A DNA stretch of 11,508 nucleotides, from positions 1 to 11,508 of the forward strand of contig JBKPDO010000332.1 of NCBI GenBank assembly GCA_046727955.1, read 5' to 3'. The notes below the pieces were generated by a model that worked only from the letters and a program-made list of their open reading frames with translations, had not been told where the DNA came from and did no database searches. This stretch comes from DASVXQ01 sp046727955. GTDB taxonomy: Bacteria; Actinomycetota; CALGFH01. Position 1 is the first letter of the stretch. Every line of letters starts with the position of its first letter. Of the stretch, positions 1 through 6,942 are shown one piece after another. A program made the position numbers and the translations under genes.

Positions 1-298
1 CACCCCGATCGCGATCCTGTCTGACAGCCGCGGCTCGACTGGCGGCTTGACCTGTCCGGCTCGTGGCACCCGCACCTCCAGCAGCACGAAGGGGATGCAC
101 CATACCAGACAAGCAAACCTAAGTTACCGGCATTGAGGCTAGCCTCAGGCTGGGTGGCGTCTAACAGTCAGTTTGCGATGCCGCGACGGCGGTGATAGAA
201 CCCGTCGTACGCGTCGGTCGCCCCCAAGGCCGACACTAGGCCTGTTCTCGGCGGCCATCCCCCGAAGTCTTTGCGTCGCCGGGCGAGGAGAGCTTGCC
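1..298. other. Upstream non-coding region of the phosphoesterase gene
   Basis: No convincing gene is visible here. The open frame that continues upstream of the phosphoesterase start, from about position 173, has an Arg/Pro-rich translation without domain character, and the ribosome binding site lies much further downstream. The notable element is a perfect palindrome at 134-147, listed separately. I could not assign a confident -35/-10 pair. Confidence 0.5.
134..147. promoter_or_regulatory. Perfect 14-bp palindrome, possible operator
   Basis: TGAGGCTAGCCTCA equals its own reverse complement across all 14 bases. It lies about 150 bp upstream of the phosphoesterase start in non-coding DNA. 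A dimeric repressor or activator site is the natural reading. It has no loop and no T-tract, so an intrinsic terminator is unlikely. The regulator is unknown and the assignment is inference. Confidence 0.3.
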
Positions 299-1942
299 AT
301 GGCCGGACACCACGATGGCCGACACAGCCGCGGCGCCCGTCATCTTAGATCCACCCCCCGTCCGGGCCGCTCCGAACGCCATCGGTCGGCGTGGCTGCGC
401 CCACCGTTGCGAACGCGGGTTGTCCTGGTGTTGACCTGTTCGGCAGCCCTGGTCGGGGTGTTGGTGTTGCTTCCCAACGCCAGGGCAACGAGCGCGACCT
501 CCCGCTTCACCCCAAGCGCTGACGCCTACGTAGGCCAGGCCAAGCCAAACAGCAACTTCGGGACCGCTACCACCCTGCGGACCGACGGCTTCCCCAAGCT
601 GGAGCGCAGCTACCTGCGGTTCGACGTCACCCAGCTTGCTGGCAGCGTCACCAAGGCGACGCTCCGGCTGTACGCGGGCAGCCGTGACCGGTTGGGCTAC
701 ACGGTTCGGTCGGTGGTCAACACGGACTGGTCGGAGGGCGGGATCACCTACGCTAACGCGCCCCCGCTAGGGGCGGTCGTGGCCACGTCGGGCGGGGTTG
801 CCCGCGACACCTGGACCAGCGTGGATGTCACCGCGTTGGTCCGTGGCGATGGAGCGGTCAGCCTTGCGCTGACGGCCAACCGCTCCTCTGCCGGCGTGTA
901 CGCCAGCCGCGAGACCGGTGCGACCACCCCCCAGCTGGTGGTGGAGACGCTGACGACAGCGGGCGCCGACACCACGACGAGCAGCAGCCGCACCGCTATC
1001 ACCACCAGCAGCACAACGACCACCACCACCACCACCACCACCACCACCACCAGCAGCAGCAGCACGACCAGCACCACCAGCACCACCAGCACCACATTGG
1101 CGCCAACCACCACGACGTCCCCGCACCCGTCGGGTCCGTGTGGGGCCACGACCGCGCCGCCAGCGACCTACCAGCACGTGGTCTGGATCGTGATGGAGAA
1201 CAAGACCTACTCGCAGATCATCGGCTCACCCAACGCGCCCTACATCAACAGCCTGGCGGCCCAGTGCGGCCTCGCGACAAGCTTCTATGCCGAGACGCAC
1301 CCCAGCCTGCCCAACTACATCGCCATGACGTCCGGCTCGACCCAAGGAATCACCGACGACAACGACCCGTCGTCGCATCCGCTGACCGCAGCAAGCATCT
1401 TCTCCCAGCTTGGCACCGGCTGGCGCTCGCTTGAGGAGTCGATGCCGTCCAACTGCTACCTGTCGAGCTCAGGCCTGTATGCGGTCAAGCACAACCCGGC
1501 GGCCTACTTCACCAACATCCGGACACAGTGCACGACCCAGGATCAGCCGCTCTCCGACCCGCCGGACCTGTCGGCGAAGTTCACCTTCATCACCCCCAAC
1601 TTGTGCGACGACATGCACTCGTGCCCCACCGCCAGCGACGTGGCCACCCAGACCCGCAACGGCGACAAGTGGCTGGCGACGTGGATGCCAAAGATCCTCA
1701 GCAGCAGCCAGTACCAGTCCGGCTCGATGGCGGTCTTCCTCACCTGGGACGAGGACGACTACAGCAGCACCCAGCACATCGCGACGTTGGCCATCTCGCC
1801 GTCCACACGGGCCGGCACAAAGGCGGGCGCGACCTTTAACCACTATTCGCTGCTGCGGACGACCGAGCAGCTGCTGGGGATCACGACCTATCTAGGCAAT
1901 GCATCCGCAGCGGCCAGCATGCGCCGGGACTTCAACCTGTAG
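299..1942 (+). CDS. Secreted/anchored DNRLRE-domain phosphoesterase (phospholipase C/acid phosphatase-type)
   Basis: Predicted extracytoplasmic hydrolase of phosphate esters, 547 aa. The ATG at 299 is chosen because GGCGAGGAGAG lies just upstream; the frame stays open to 173 but that stretch lacks protein character. After a basic N-terminus, a hydrophobic segment at about residues 41-61 ends near an Ala-rich possible signal-peptidase site. Residues about 68-218 resemble the DNRLRE/CBM96-like beta-sandwich found in secreted proteins (SADAYV, SNFGT, YLRFDV, LRLY). Residues about 220-278 form a Thr/Ser linker with 13 consecutive Thr. Residues about 293-546 carry the phosphoesterase (PF04185-type) motifs WIVMENKTY, THPSLPNYIAMTSG, TPNLCDDMHSC and FLTWDEDD, whose acidic, Asn and His residues would bind metal. 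No partner gene is adjacent. The family is clear; the substrate (phospholipid, phosphosugar or other) is unknown. Confidence 0.85.
   Translation: MAGHHDGRHSRGARHLRSTPRPGRSERHRSAWLRPPLRTRVVLVLTCSAALVGVLVLLPNARATSATSRFTPSADAYVGQAKPNSNFGTATTLRTDGFPKLERSYLRFDVTQLAGSVTKATLRLYAGSRDRLGYTVRSVVNTDWSEGGITYANAPPLGAVVATSGGVARDTWTSVDVTALVRGDGAVSLALTANRSSAGVYASRETGATTPQLVVETLTTAGADTTTSSSRTAITTSSTTTTTTTTTTTTTSSSSTTSTTSTTSTTLAPTTTTSPHPSGPCGATTAPPATYQHVVWIVMENKTYSQIIGSPNAPYINSLAAQCGLATSFYAETHPSLPNYIAMTSGSTQGITDDNDPSSHPLTAASIFSQLGTGWRSLEESMPSNCYLSSSGLYAVKHNPAAYFTNIRTQCTTQDQPLSDPPDLSAKFTFITPNLCDDMHSCPTASDVATQTRNGDKWLATWMPKILSSSQYQSGSMAVFLTWDEDDYSSTQHIATLAISPSTRAGTKAGATFNHYSLLRTTEQLLGITTYLGNASAAASMRRDFNL
1019..1051 (+). 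repeat. ACC x11 trinucleotide tract inside the Thr linker
   Basis: Eleven consecutive ACC codons are followed directly by four AGC codons and several AGC-ACC-ACC units, all in frame in the linker between the two domains of the phosphoesterase. Gain or loss of triplets would change linker length without breaking the frame. Open frames on the opposite strand here translate to poly-Val or poly-Gly and are artefacts of the repeat. Confidence 0.9.
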
Positions 1943-2329
1943 CCGTCGCCATCCGTCCTCACCCGGTGCACGCCCAGGCTGATCTCCTCCCGATCCGCCA
2001 GCATCAGCCGCCCGGCCCCGGCGTCCACCGATCCGGCTTGCTATCCCCGCCTGGAGCCGCCCCCGCAGCAGGACCCGGACCTCCTCATGCGAGCAGCCCA
2101 CCTCCCGTCCCACAACGACAGGCCCTAGCCCCAGGCCCCTAACCCCAGGCGCCGGGCCAGCCGCCGCTGCTCGACCATCAGATGAGCCGCCATCCGCAAC
2201 TCCTTCGGTCGAATCAACAAATCCTCGTCGACTCGCCGAGGTATTGCGCCGACCGCTTGAACGCGCCATCACGCTGTTCGCGAAACTTTTGGTGACCCTC
2301 CGTCACTGTTCGTAGCGGACGGCGGCTGT
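1943..2329. other. Non-coding stretch after the phosphoesterase gene
   Basis: No intact gene is recognisable. The minus strand holds a short IS30-like trace (1968-2028). A separate 47-residue stop-to-stop frame at about 2130-2275 contains DLLIRPKELRMAAHLMVEQR; it looks helical and protein-like but has no start codon or recognised family. A 5-bp inverted repeat, GTGAC-5nt-GTCAC, is at 2292-2306. The region is probably decayed mobile DNA next to the first tRNA half. Confidence 0.4.
1968..2028 (-). pseudogene. Possible IS30-family transposase remnant
   Basis: The minus strand encodes VDAGAGRLMLADREEISLG. The core RLxLADREEIS resembles the segment preceding the helix-turn-helix of IS30-family transposases. 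Similarity stops at once on both sides: a TAG stop lies a few codons upstream and nothing IS30-like follows. If real, it is a short decayed fragment. The match is from memory over about 12 residues, so confidence is low. Confidence 0.2.
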
Positions 2330-2374
2330 TGGTGGGCGCGAGAGGTTTCGAACCTCTGGCCTCTGCCGTGTGAA
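2330..2374 (-). repeat. tRNA-Val(CAC) 3' half, copy A (putative att core)
   Basis: On the minus strand this reads as anticodon loop TTCACAC (anticodon CAC), 3' anticodon stem GGCAG, variable loop AGGCC, T-arm AGAGG-TTCGAAA-CCTCT, acceptor strand CGCGCCC, discriminator A, and CCA. The 5' half is absent: the bases next to the anticodon loop (CCAAT on the plus strand) cannot pair with the anticodon stem and no D-arm follows. Such halves are what remains at the distal end of an element integrated into a tRNA gene, with the break at the anticodon loop. It is one of three copies in the window, all in the same orientation. Confidence 0.8.
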
Positions 2375-2488
2375 CCAATCGGCGCGGGCGGACGGTCCCT
2401 CACTGGACCTTCCGCCGCGTCGCCAAACGCAGGTGGGAGGCGTGGTCGTGCGCTGGTGCGTGATGTCTCGAGGCGTCGTGAGGCCGGG

Positions 2489-2510
2489 TTGCTGACAAGC
2501 TGCTGACGGA
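2489..2510. repeat. 11-bp-period direct repeat beside tRNA half A (possible integrase arm site)
   Basis: TTGCTGACAAG is followed directly by CTGCTGACGGA. The two 11-mers share TGCTGAC, start one helical turn apart, and begin 115 bp from the anticodon end of copy A. Tyrosine integrases bind such tandem arm sites in attP flanks. Copies B and C have comparable pairs with other sequences on the same side. The function is inferred. Confidence 0.4.
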
Positions 2511-2568
2511 CCATGGGGAGTCCTCGAGCCCGCCCTACGCCAGGATTGAGCAGTGATCGCCGAGCTTA

Positions 2569-4299
2569 TTAGCTGAGCGGGGAAAATGCCTGCTCGAACG
2601 AGTACATCAGCTCCTGAGACGACCTCCAACGGTCCTGTGGGATGAGGTGCAGCACCGAATAGCCCCAGCTGCGGCTCGGGCTCACAAAGCTGATATCCAA
2701 CCCGTGGGTGAGGCGCCCGTTCAGCACGTAGGTGTACTCCCAGATCGCCGCGCGCATACCGTGATAGGTCCCCCCGTGCACCGAGCCGATCAAGTGATAG
2801 CCGGGCAACCTCGCCGACCAGTACTGCTCGTTGCTGATCCACCCGGGCAGCGGATCGCCGCTCGGTGGGACCTGCGGAGGATGCGCGGACTCCACCTTGA
2901 GGTAACGTCCGGTACCCTCACTGAACGACGTGCCATGCCGGGCCAAACCGGTGCTGCGCCTCCAGCCGGACGGGTAGGCGACGGCGTAGCCACCGCTCGG
3001 GTTGCTGAAGCTGGCCCAGCCAGCCGGCACCCTGGGAGCAGCGCCGCCGACTGGCTGGGCCTCGGGTGGATTCCGCGGCGGCGAGGTGGTGGTCGATGCG
3101 CCTCCCGGCGAAGGTGTCCCCTGTGGCGCACTTGGCGCCCGGTATCCGGTTGTTGGCGTGCTCACGTGGGTCGGCACGGCCACACGCTTGCCGCTTGCGT
3201 TGTTACTCCCTGACGGCCTGGTCAGCGCAAGCGCCAGCACAACCGCCGCCACCCCGGCAAGCACGGCCACCCCAACAAGCACGGCGAGCGCCGTCAGCCA
3301 CCGCCGTCTCGCCATCCACCCGTCCCGCCCCGCGCGGCTGGCCGGCGACGTCGGGGCCTCCGAGGGCTTAGCGGTGTCGTGCGTGGCCCCCTCGGCGGGG
3401 AACTCCCCAGTGGGGGTCGGGGTGAACAGGTCGGAAGGTACAACCGGCACGGCGGCTCGGCCGGCGGCCAGTCCCCCGCCGGTGGCGGCGACTTGGGCGA
3501 GGCGGACGCGCACCTTGCGCAGGGCCGGCCGGGCAGCAGGGTCCTTGGCCAGCAACGACATGATGATCGGCGCCAGCGCACCAGCGTGCCACGGTGGCCG
3601 TGGCGGCTCGTTCACCACCGCGGCCAGCGTGGCGAGCGAGCTGGCACGCTCGAACGGCGCCTCGCCTTCGACCGCGTAGTACATGGTCGCGCCCAGCCCC
3701 CACAGGTCGACCTCCGGGCCGCTGTCGCCGCCGCTGGCCTGCTCCGGGGCCATGTACGCGGGCGAGCCGACGATAAGGCCGCTGGTGGTGAGCTTGGGGT
3801 CGCCCTGCAGGTGGGCGATGCCGAAGTCAGCGAGCCAGACGCCGCCGTCCTCAGCGACCATGACGTTGGCGGGCTTGACGTCGCGGTGCACGATACCGGC
3901 CTGGTGCGCGGCGTCGAGCGCGAAGGCGACCTGCAGGCCGATGCGGGCGACCCGTTCGGGCGGCAGCGGCCCCCACCTGGCCACGATCTCCGCCAGGGTA
4001 GGCGCCGTGATCAACTCCATGACGATGAACGTCCGGCCCTGCTCGCTGAGCACGTCGTAGACGGTGATCACGCCTGGATTGACGAGCCGCGCCGCCGCCC
4101 GCGTCTCCCGCAGCACGCTGGCGCGCAACGAATCACGCTCGTGCTCGGGAAGAGTGTCGGGGAGCGTGATCTCCTTGATGGCGACCTCGCGGTCGAGCAG
4201 GCGGTCATGGGCGAGCCACACCACCCCCATCCCGCCCCTGCCGATGGGGCGCTCCAGCAGGTAGCGGCCCGCAACAATCCGCTCAGGCACAACGGTCAT
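2569..4299 (-). CDS. Membrane Ser/Thr protein kinase with extracellular Mog1/PsbP-like domain
   Basis: Hanks-type transmembrane kinase, 576 aa from the ATG at 4299, which has GGGG upstream; an in-frame TTG at 4308 is an alternative start. The catalytic domain spans about residues 10-268: glycine loop GRGGMGVV, VAIKE lysine (about K42), HRDVKPANVM catalytic loop (about D140), DFGIA (about D158), SPAYMAPEQ activation-segment end and DLWGLG. The set is complete, so activity is expected. An intracellular linker leads to one membrane helix at about 335-360 (LAVLVGVAVLAGVAAVVLAL). Beyond it are a Pro/Ser/Thr linker and a C-terminal domain at about 425-576 starting with SGGYAVAYPSGW, typical of Mog1/PsbP-like folds. 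PASTA repeats, common in PknB-type sensors, are absent. The ligand and substrates are unknown, no phosphatase gene is adjacent, and the gene stands alone. Confidence 0.9.
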   Translation of the reverse strand: MTVVPERIVAGRYLLERPIGRGGMGVVWLAHDRLLDREVAIKEITLPDTLPEHERDSLRASVLRETRAAARLVNPGVITVYDVLSEQGRTFIVMELITAPTLAEIVARWGPLPPERVARIGLQVAFALDAAHQAGIVHRDVKPANVMVAEDGGVWLADFGIAHLQGDPKLTTSGLIVGSPAYMAPEQASGGDSGPEVDLWGLGATMYYAVEGEAPFERASSLATLAAVVNEPPRPPWHAGALAPIIMSLLAKDPAARPALRKVRVRLAQVAATGGGLAAGRAAVPVVPSDLFTPTPTGEFPAEGATHDTAKPSEAPTSPASRAGRDGWMARRRWLTALAVLVGVAVLAGVAAVVLALALTRPSGSNNASGKRVAVPTHVSTPTTGYRAPSAPQGTPSPGGASTTTSPPRNPPEAQPVGGAAPRVPAGWASFSNPSGGYAVAYPSGWRRSTGLARHGTSFSEGTGRYLKVESAHPPQVPPSGDPLPGWISNEQYWSARLPGYHLIGSVHGGTYHGMRAAIWEYTYVLNGRLTHGLDISFVSPSRSWGYSVLHLIPQDRWRSSQELMYSFEQAFSPLS

Positions 4300-5070
4300 A
4301 GGCCCCAACTACCCGTCGAGGCTTTCGGGGAATCGGCCAGGTCCGATTCAACGGAGAACGTGCGTTGGGTCAGCGGGACACCGCCATCAGGCCGGCGATG
4401 GAGCTTCCATGACAGCTAACCCGCACCTGGCGGCACCGCATGACGACCTGCCCGGCGTGGTCCAGGTGGCCTGGTTGTCGAGTGGCGACCAAGGCGGCCG
4501 CGACCTCGCGGTTGCTGCTCCGAGCGCTCACACCAAGGCCGAGACTGCGCCGCTTGGTCGGTGGCCGATCCTGGCGCGGGCGCCCGTGAGGATGGCCCGA
4601 ACTTGCAGAAGGACAACCCCCAAGAGCCCGGTCCGGTTGACCGGCGGGCGAACCCGCCTGCTCCCGGCCGACAGGCCCCTGGGGGTCGTCAACGCCCCGA
4701 GGAACTCCCACGGCCTTCCCGAGCCTCGCTCGAGAGAGTCTCGTCCTGCGACCCGAAGGCCGCTTGGACCTCACCACCATGACGGGGGTTGCGCATACCC
4801 ACCGTCCAGCGGTTCGCCGTCCGGACCCGTCGGCCCTTCTGGCAGGAGCTCCAACCCGGATTTCCCGGTCCAGCCGCGTCAGCCCCTCGGGGCGACTAAA
4901 TAGTATAGGAGCTCACGAGGTGGCCGTCAAGGCGACGTTTCCGCTGGCCAGACGCGTATGACCAGCTAGTGGAGGGTCGAATTACTTCGATAGAATTGCG
5001 GGTGATGAGCCCAGCCCTGGGTCGAGCGCCCAGGTATCCACCGGTTCATTAGGTACCGCCACAGGAGCCC
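4300..5070. other. Long, mostly non-coding region upstream of the kinase
   Basis: No recognisable gene. A plus-strand frame at 4409-4903 starts at an ATG five bases after GGAG and has fair third-position GC over its first half. Its translation is low-complexity, Pro/Arg/Ser-rich and without motifs, so I do not call it. Structured sites are CCGGT-TG-ACCGG at 4633-4644, GGCGGG-CGAA-CCCGCC at 4643-4658, and a 6-bp inverted repeat, CCTGGG/CCCAGG, at 5016-5034. An AT-richer patch at about 4980-5000 could hold a promoter for the small frame that follows. Kinase promoter elements were not identified. Confidence 0.4.
4643..4658 (-). terminator. GC hairpin with UUCG loop on the minus strand
   Basis: The plus strand reads GGCGGGCGAACCCGCC. 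Transcribed from the minus strand, this gives a 6-bp GC stem capped by UUCG, a loop that favours stable hairpins. No T-tract follows, so terminator function is uncertain. It abuts the palindrome CCGGTTGACCGG at 4633-4644, which could instead form a protein site. It would serve minus-strand transcription arriving from the right, upstream of the kinase gene. Confidence 0.25.
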
Positions 5071-5328
5071 ATGGCGCGCACGTTCGCGGCGTGGTCCCGG
5101 GTGCGCTGCCACAAGCGGCGGTACCTACGCCGCAGGGTGCTGCGCAACCGGACCGTTCGCGCTTGTGCCGGGCGGACGTCGATGCCCGCCACGCCGTGGC
5201 CAGCCGCCCGCACGCGGAGGCCCGGCACGAGCCCCAGCTTCAGCGGCTTCAGCGGCGACGACTTGGTGCTGTGGCAGTGCTGCGCACCTCGCCCAGCTCA
5301 TGGCGGAGCATCCGCTACACCGGTCTGA
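5071..5328 (+). CDS. Small Arg-rich hypothetical protein (tentative)
   Basis: An 85-aa open frame with no recognised family. Support: an AGGAG motif before the ATG (though only three bases away) and nearly all codons ending in G or C across the first two thirds, unlike the overlapping frames. The N-terminus is strongly basic (MARTFAAWSRVRCHKRRYLRRRVL), and four cysteines are scattered through the protein. It ends 11 bp before tRNA half B. Third-position GC weakens in the last 15 codons, so the end may be decayed or the frame accidental. A small nucleic-acid-binding protein of element I is possible, but nothing in the sequence shows it. Confidence 0.3.
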   Translation: MARTFAAWSRVRCHKRRYLRRRVLRNRTVRACAGRTSMPATPWPAARTRRPGTSPSFSGFSGDDLVLWQCCAPRPAHGGASATPV

Positions 5329-5339
5329 CCCGTGGTTCC

Positions 5340-5384
5340 TGGTGGGCGCGGAAGGTTTCGAACCTCCGGCCTCTGCCGTGTGAA
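5340..5384 (-). repeat. tRNA-Val(CAC) 3' half, copy B (putative att core)
   Basis: Minus strand: anticodon loop TTCACAC, stem GGCAG, variable loop AGGCC, T-arm GGAGG-TTCGAAA-CCTTC (one G-T wobble), acceptor CGCGCCC, discriminator A, CCA. The neighbouring sequence matches a tRNA for only about three further bases (GCC of the 5' anticodon stem) and then diverges, with no D-arm. The T-stem differs from copies A and C but remains pairable. Orientation is the same as for A and C. Confidence 0.8.
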
Positions 5385-5498
5385 GGCGAGGATCCACCCG
5401 AGCGGCCGTGTGAGCAGCGAGTCTGGCCTGGTCAGGCGGGGTGCGGTTGGCGCCGTCCGTGGTCGCGGTTGCCCTGGCGAGGCGCGGTAGGCGGACTG

Positions 5499-5522
5499 GA
5501 TTGGATGCGGGATTGGATGGCG
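5499..5522. repeat. 12-bp-period direct repeat beside tRNA half B (possible integrase arm site)
   Basis: GATTGGATGCGG is followed directly by GATTGGATGGCG, sharing the first nine bases. The pair begins 115 bp from the anticodon end of copy B, the same distance as the pair at copy A. The sequence differs from the A and C repeats, as expected if each element used a different integrase. The function is inferred. Confidence 0.4.
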
Positions 5523-5539
5523 CTCGCCTGATCCAACTA

Positions 5540-5568
5540 TTGACAATTGGTATCGGTTGGACTAGGCT
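5540..5568 (+). promoter_or_regulatory. Sigma-70-type promoter of the DUF6011/DUF3560 operon
   Basis: A perfect -35 TTGACA (5540-5545), a 17-bp spacer, and a -10 TAGGCT (5563-5568, fitting TAnnnT) stand in an AT-rich dip. Transcription would start near 5575, about 65 bases before the first ATG at 5639. The inverted pair TCCAAC (5532-5537) / GTTGGA (5556-5561) surrounds the -35 box and could be an operator. This is the clearest promoter in the window. Confidence 0.7.
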
Positions 5569-5588
5569 ACGGGTGTCAGAAGGAAGTG

Positions 5589-5616
5589 CCCGGCAGCGAG
5601 GGTCAGTCGCTCCGGG
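5589..5616 (+). promoter_or_regulatory. Leader hairpin in the operon 5' UTR
   Basis: CCCGG-C-AGCGA pairs with TCGCT-CCGGG across a seven-base loop: ten base pairs with a single bulged C. It lies between the predicted transcription start and the ribosome binding site (AGAAAGG, 5626-5632). There is no U-tract. It may stabilise the leader or control translation; no ligand class is recognised. Confidence 0.45.
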
Positions 5617-5638
5617 CCGGCACCGAGAAAGGCCCTCG

Positions 5639-5950
5639 ATGCACACCGAGCCTGGCATGCTCGCTCCCGGGATCTACCGCGTGAACGACCGCAGCTACCT
5701 CATCCGCGCCGGCGCGGTCCGCATGGTCCGCGCCAGCGGCCAGCCGAGCCGCTACATCGTCGCGCGGGTCGCCGGGGCGGCCCTCCAGGTCACCGGCAAC
5801 GGCCAGGGCCACGAGGTCGCGCTCCACGCGCTCGCCACCGGCCAGGCCATCCAGGTCGAGGCGCACTGCCACCGCTGCGGCGCCCGGCTCACCGACCCGG
5901 CCAGCATCGCCGCCGGCCTCGGCCCCGAGTGCCAGAAGGCGGTGGCCTGA
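5639..5950 (+). CDS. DUF6011-like zinc-binding protein
   Basis: First gene of a four-gene operon, 103 aa. The ATG at 5639 follows AGAAAGG at six-base spacing. The C-terminal third carries CHRCGARLTDPASIAAGLGP followed by EC (about residues 77-98), the CxxC...LTDPxSIxxGxGPxC signature of DUF6011. C77, C80 and C98 are visible, with H78 or another residue as a possible fourth zinc ligand. The N-terminal 70 residues (GIYRVNDRSYLIRAG) look like a compact beta-rich domain. The stop overlaps the next start by one base (TGATG), implying translational coupling. DUF6011 proteins are common in actinobacterial phages and integrative elements; their biochemical role is unknown. A small nucleic-acid-binding accessory protein is a guess. 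Confidence 0.75.
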   Translation: MHTEPGMLAPGIYRVNDRSYLIRAGAVRMVRASGQPSRYIVARVAGAALQVTGNGQGHEVALHALATGQAIQVEAHCHRCGARLTDPASIAAGLGPECQKAVA

Positions 5951-6942
5951 TGGCCGCCATCACGATCCGCCACTCTCACGCGGCTGGCACCCTCGTCGAG
6001 GGCACCAGCCGCGCTGACCGGGATCTGCACCAGATCATGAAGGCCCACCGGCTGTGCTGGTCCCGCCAGCTCGGCTGCTGGTACGTGCCGTGCAGCCGCG
6101 ACCGGAACGCCGACCTCCAGCTCGTCGACCGGCTCGCCGTCGCGTTCCGCAAGGCCGGCGCCACCGTCCAGGTGCAGGTTGACGACACGCCGCGCGGCGC
6201 GGCCGAGCGCGAGCACGACCGGGCCGAGCGGCTCGAGGAGCGCCGCGACCGGCTGGAGGACAGGGTCGACCGGCTCGCCGGCCAGTCGCAGGCTGCCGAC
6301 CAGCGTGGCCGGCAGATCACCGACCAGATCCCGGTGGGCCAGCCGATCCTCGTCGGCCACCACTCCGAGCGGCGCCACCGACGCGACCTTGACCGCGCCG
6401 GCCGGGCGATGCGCCAGGCGTTCGAGCTCGCCGGCCAGGCCGAGACTGCCACCGACCAAGCCGACGCGAGCCGCCAGGCCGAGGCGCACCGCATGAGCGG
6501 CCCGGCGACGATGCGCAGGATCGACACGCTGGAGGCCGACCGGCGCCGCCTCCTCCGCAGGCTCGCGGGTCGCCTGGAGGCCGACCTGGGACTGGTCGGC
6601 GACGACGGGGGCCAGCGCTTGGAGATCCAGGGGTTCCACCGCAAGCCGCCCAGCGAGGAGTACGCCGCCCAGCTCCGCGCCCAGCTCGCCTGCGTCGATG
6701 ACGACCTGGCGTTCTGGCGCGCGCACCTGCAAGGCCTCAAGGATCGCGGCGAGTTCACCCAGTACGGCCCTACCGACTTCGCCGAGGGCGACAGGGTCCA
6801 GGTCAACGGGTGGAAGGGGACGGTCCTGCGGGTCAACCGCAAGAGCCTGACCGTCCACCGCGACGGGCTGCCGGCCGTGTTCGACGGGCCGGTCGACTAC
6901 AGCAAGGTCCGCCCGCTCACCGAGGAGGAGCCAAGGCCATGA
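5950..6942 (+). CDS. DUF3560-like protein
   Basis: Second gene of the operon, 330 aa. The ATG at 5950 is used because it overlaps the preceding stop; an in-frame ATG at 5929 lies inside the upstream gene. Residues about 1-80 form a small domain with WSRQLGCWYVP. Residues about 84-112 are a charged Arg/Glu coiled coil. Residues about 127-149 contain IPVGQPILVGHHSERRHRRD, the hallmark of DUF3560 proteins of actinobacterial plasmids and integrative elements. A helical Arg-rich middle follows, and residues about 277-322 (FAEGDRVQVNGWKGTVLRVN) look like an SH3/KOW-type barrel. Its end overlaps the next start (ATGA). Family biochemistry is unknown; the coiled coil and barrel suggest a nucleic-acid or scaffold role, which is inference. 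Confidence 0.75.
   Translation: MAAITIRHSHAAGTLVEGTSRADRDLHQIMKAHRLCWSRQLGCWYVPCSRDRNADLQLVDRLAVAFRKAGATVQVQVDDTPRGAAEREHDRAERLEERRDRLEDRVDRLAGQSQAADQRGRQITDQIPVGQPILVGHHSERRHRRDLDRAGRAMRQAFELAGQAETATDQADASRQAEAHRMSGPATMRRIDTLEADRRRLLRRLAGRLEADLGLVGDDGGQRLEIQGFHRKPPSEEYAAQLRAQLACVDDDLAFWRAHLQGLKDRGEFTQYGPTDFAEGDRVQVNGWKGTVLRVNRKSLTVHRDGLPAVFDGPVDYSKVRPLTEEEPRP

Larger units (their letters stand above)
2330..5339. mobile_element. Putative integrated element I (tRNA half A to B)
   Basis: This 3.0-kb segment is bounded by tRNA-Val 3' halves A and B in direct orientation. It holds arm-like repeats at 2489-2510, the Ser/Thr kinase gene and a small Arg-rich frame. A weaker TGCTG pair with 11-bp spacing (5267 and 5278) lies left of copy B and could be the opposite arm. 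No integrase, excisionase or replication gene is visible, so it is a relic, a passively mobilised segment, or a chance interval between two att relics. The boundaries are inference from the repeats. Confidence 0.4.

Noticed and set aside
748..1177. Minus-strand frames rich in poly-Val or poly-Gly opposite the Thr linker
   Set aside because: They are translations of the ACC/AGC repeat in antisense, inside a well-supported gene on the plus strand.
2303..2842. Minus-strand 179-aa frame across tRNA half A and the end of the kinase gene
   Set aside because: It overlaps the kinase in another frame, crosses the tRNA half and shows no domain character.
4409..4903. 164-aa plus-strand frame with a GGAG start, divergent from the kinase
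   Set aside because: Its translation is Pro/Arg/Ser-rich low complexity with no motif, and codon bias fades in the second half; described only within the non-coding region.
5165..5383. Short frames ending in GAEGFEPPASAV-, WARKVSNLRPLP- or GATGIEPVTSAV-like peptides at the three tRNA halves
   Set aside because: These are antisense translations of the T-arm (reverse complement of GGTTCGAA gives the FEP motif), a common source of spurious annotations. The real feature is the tRNA half.
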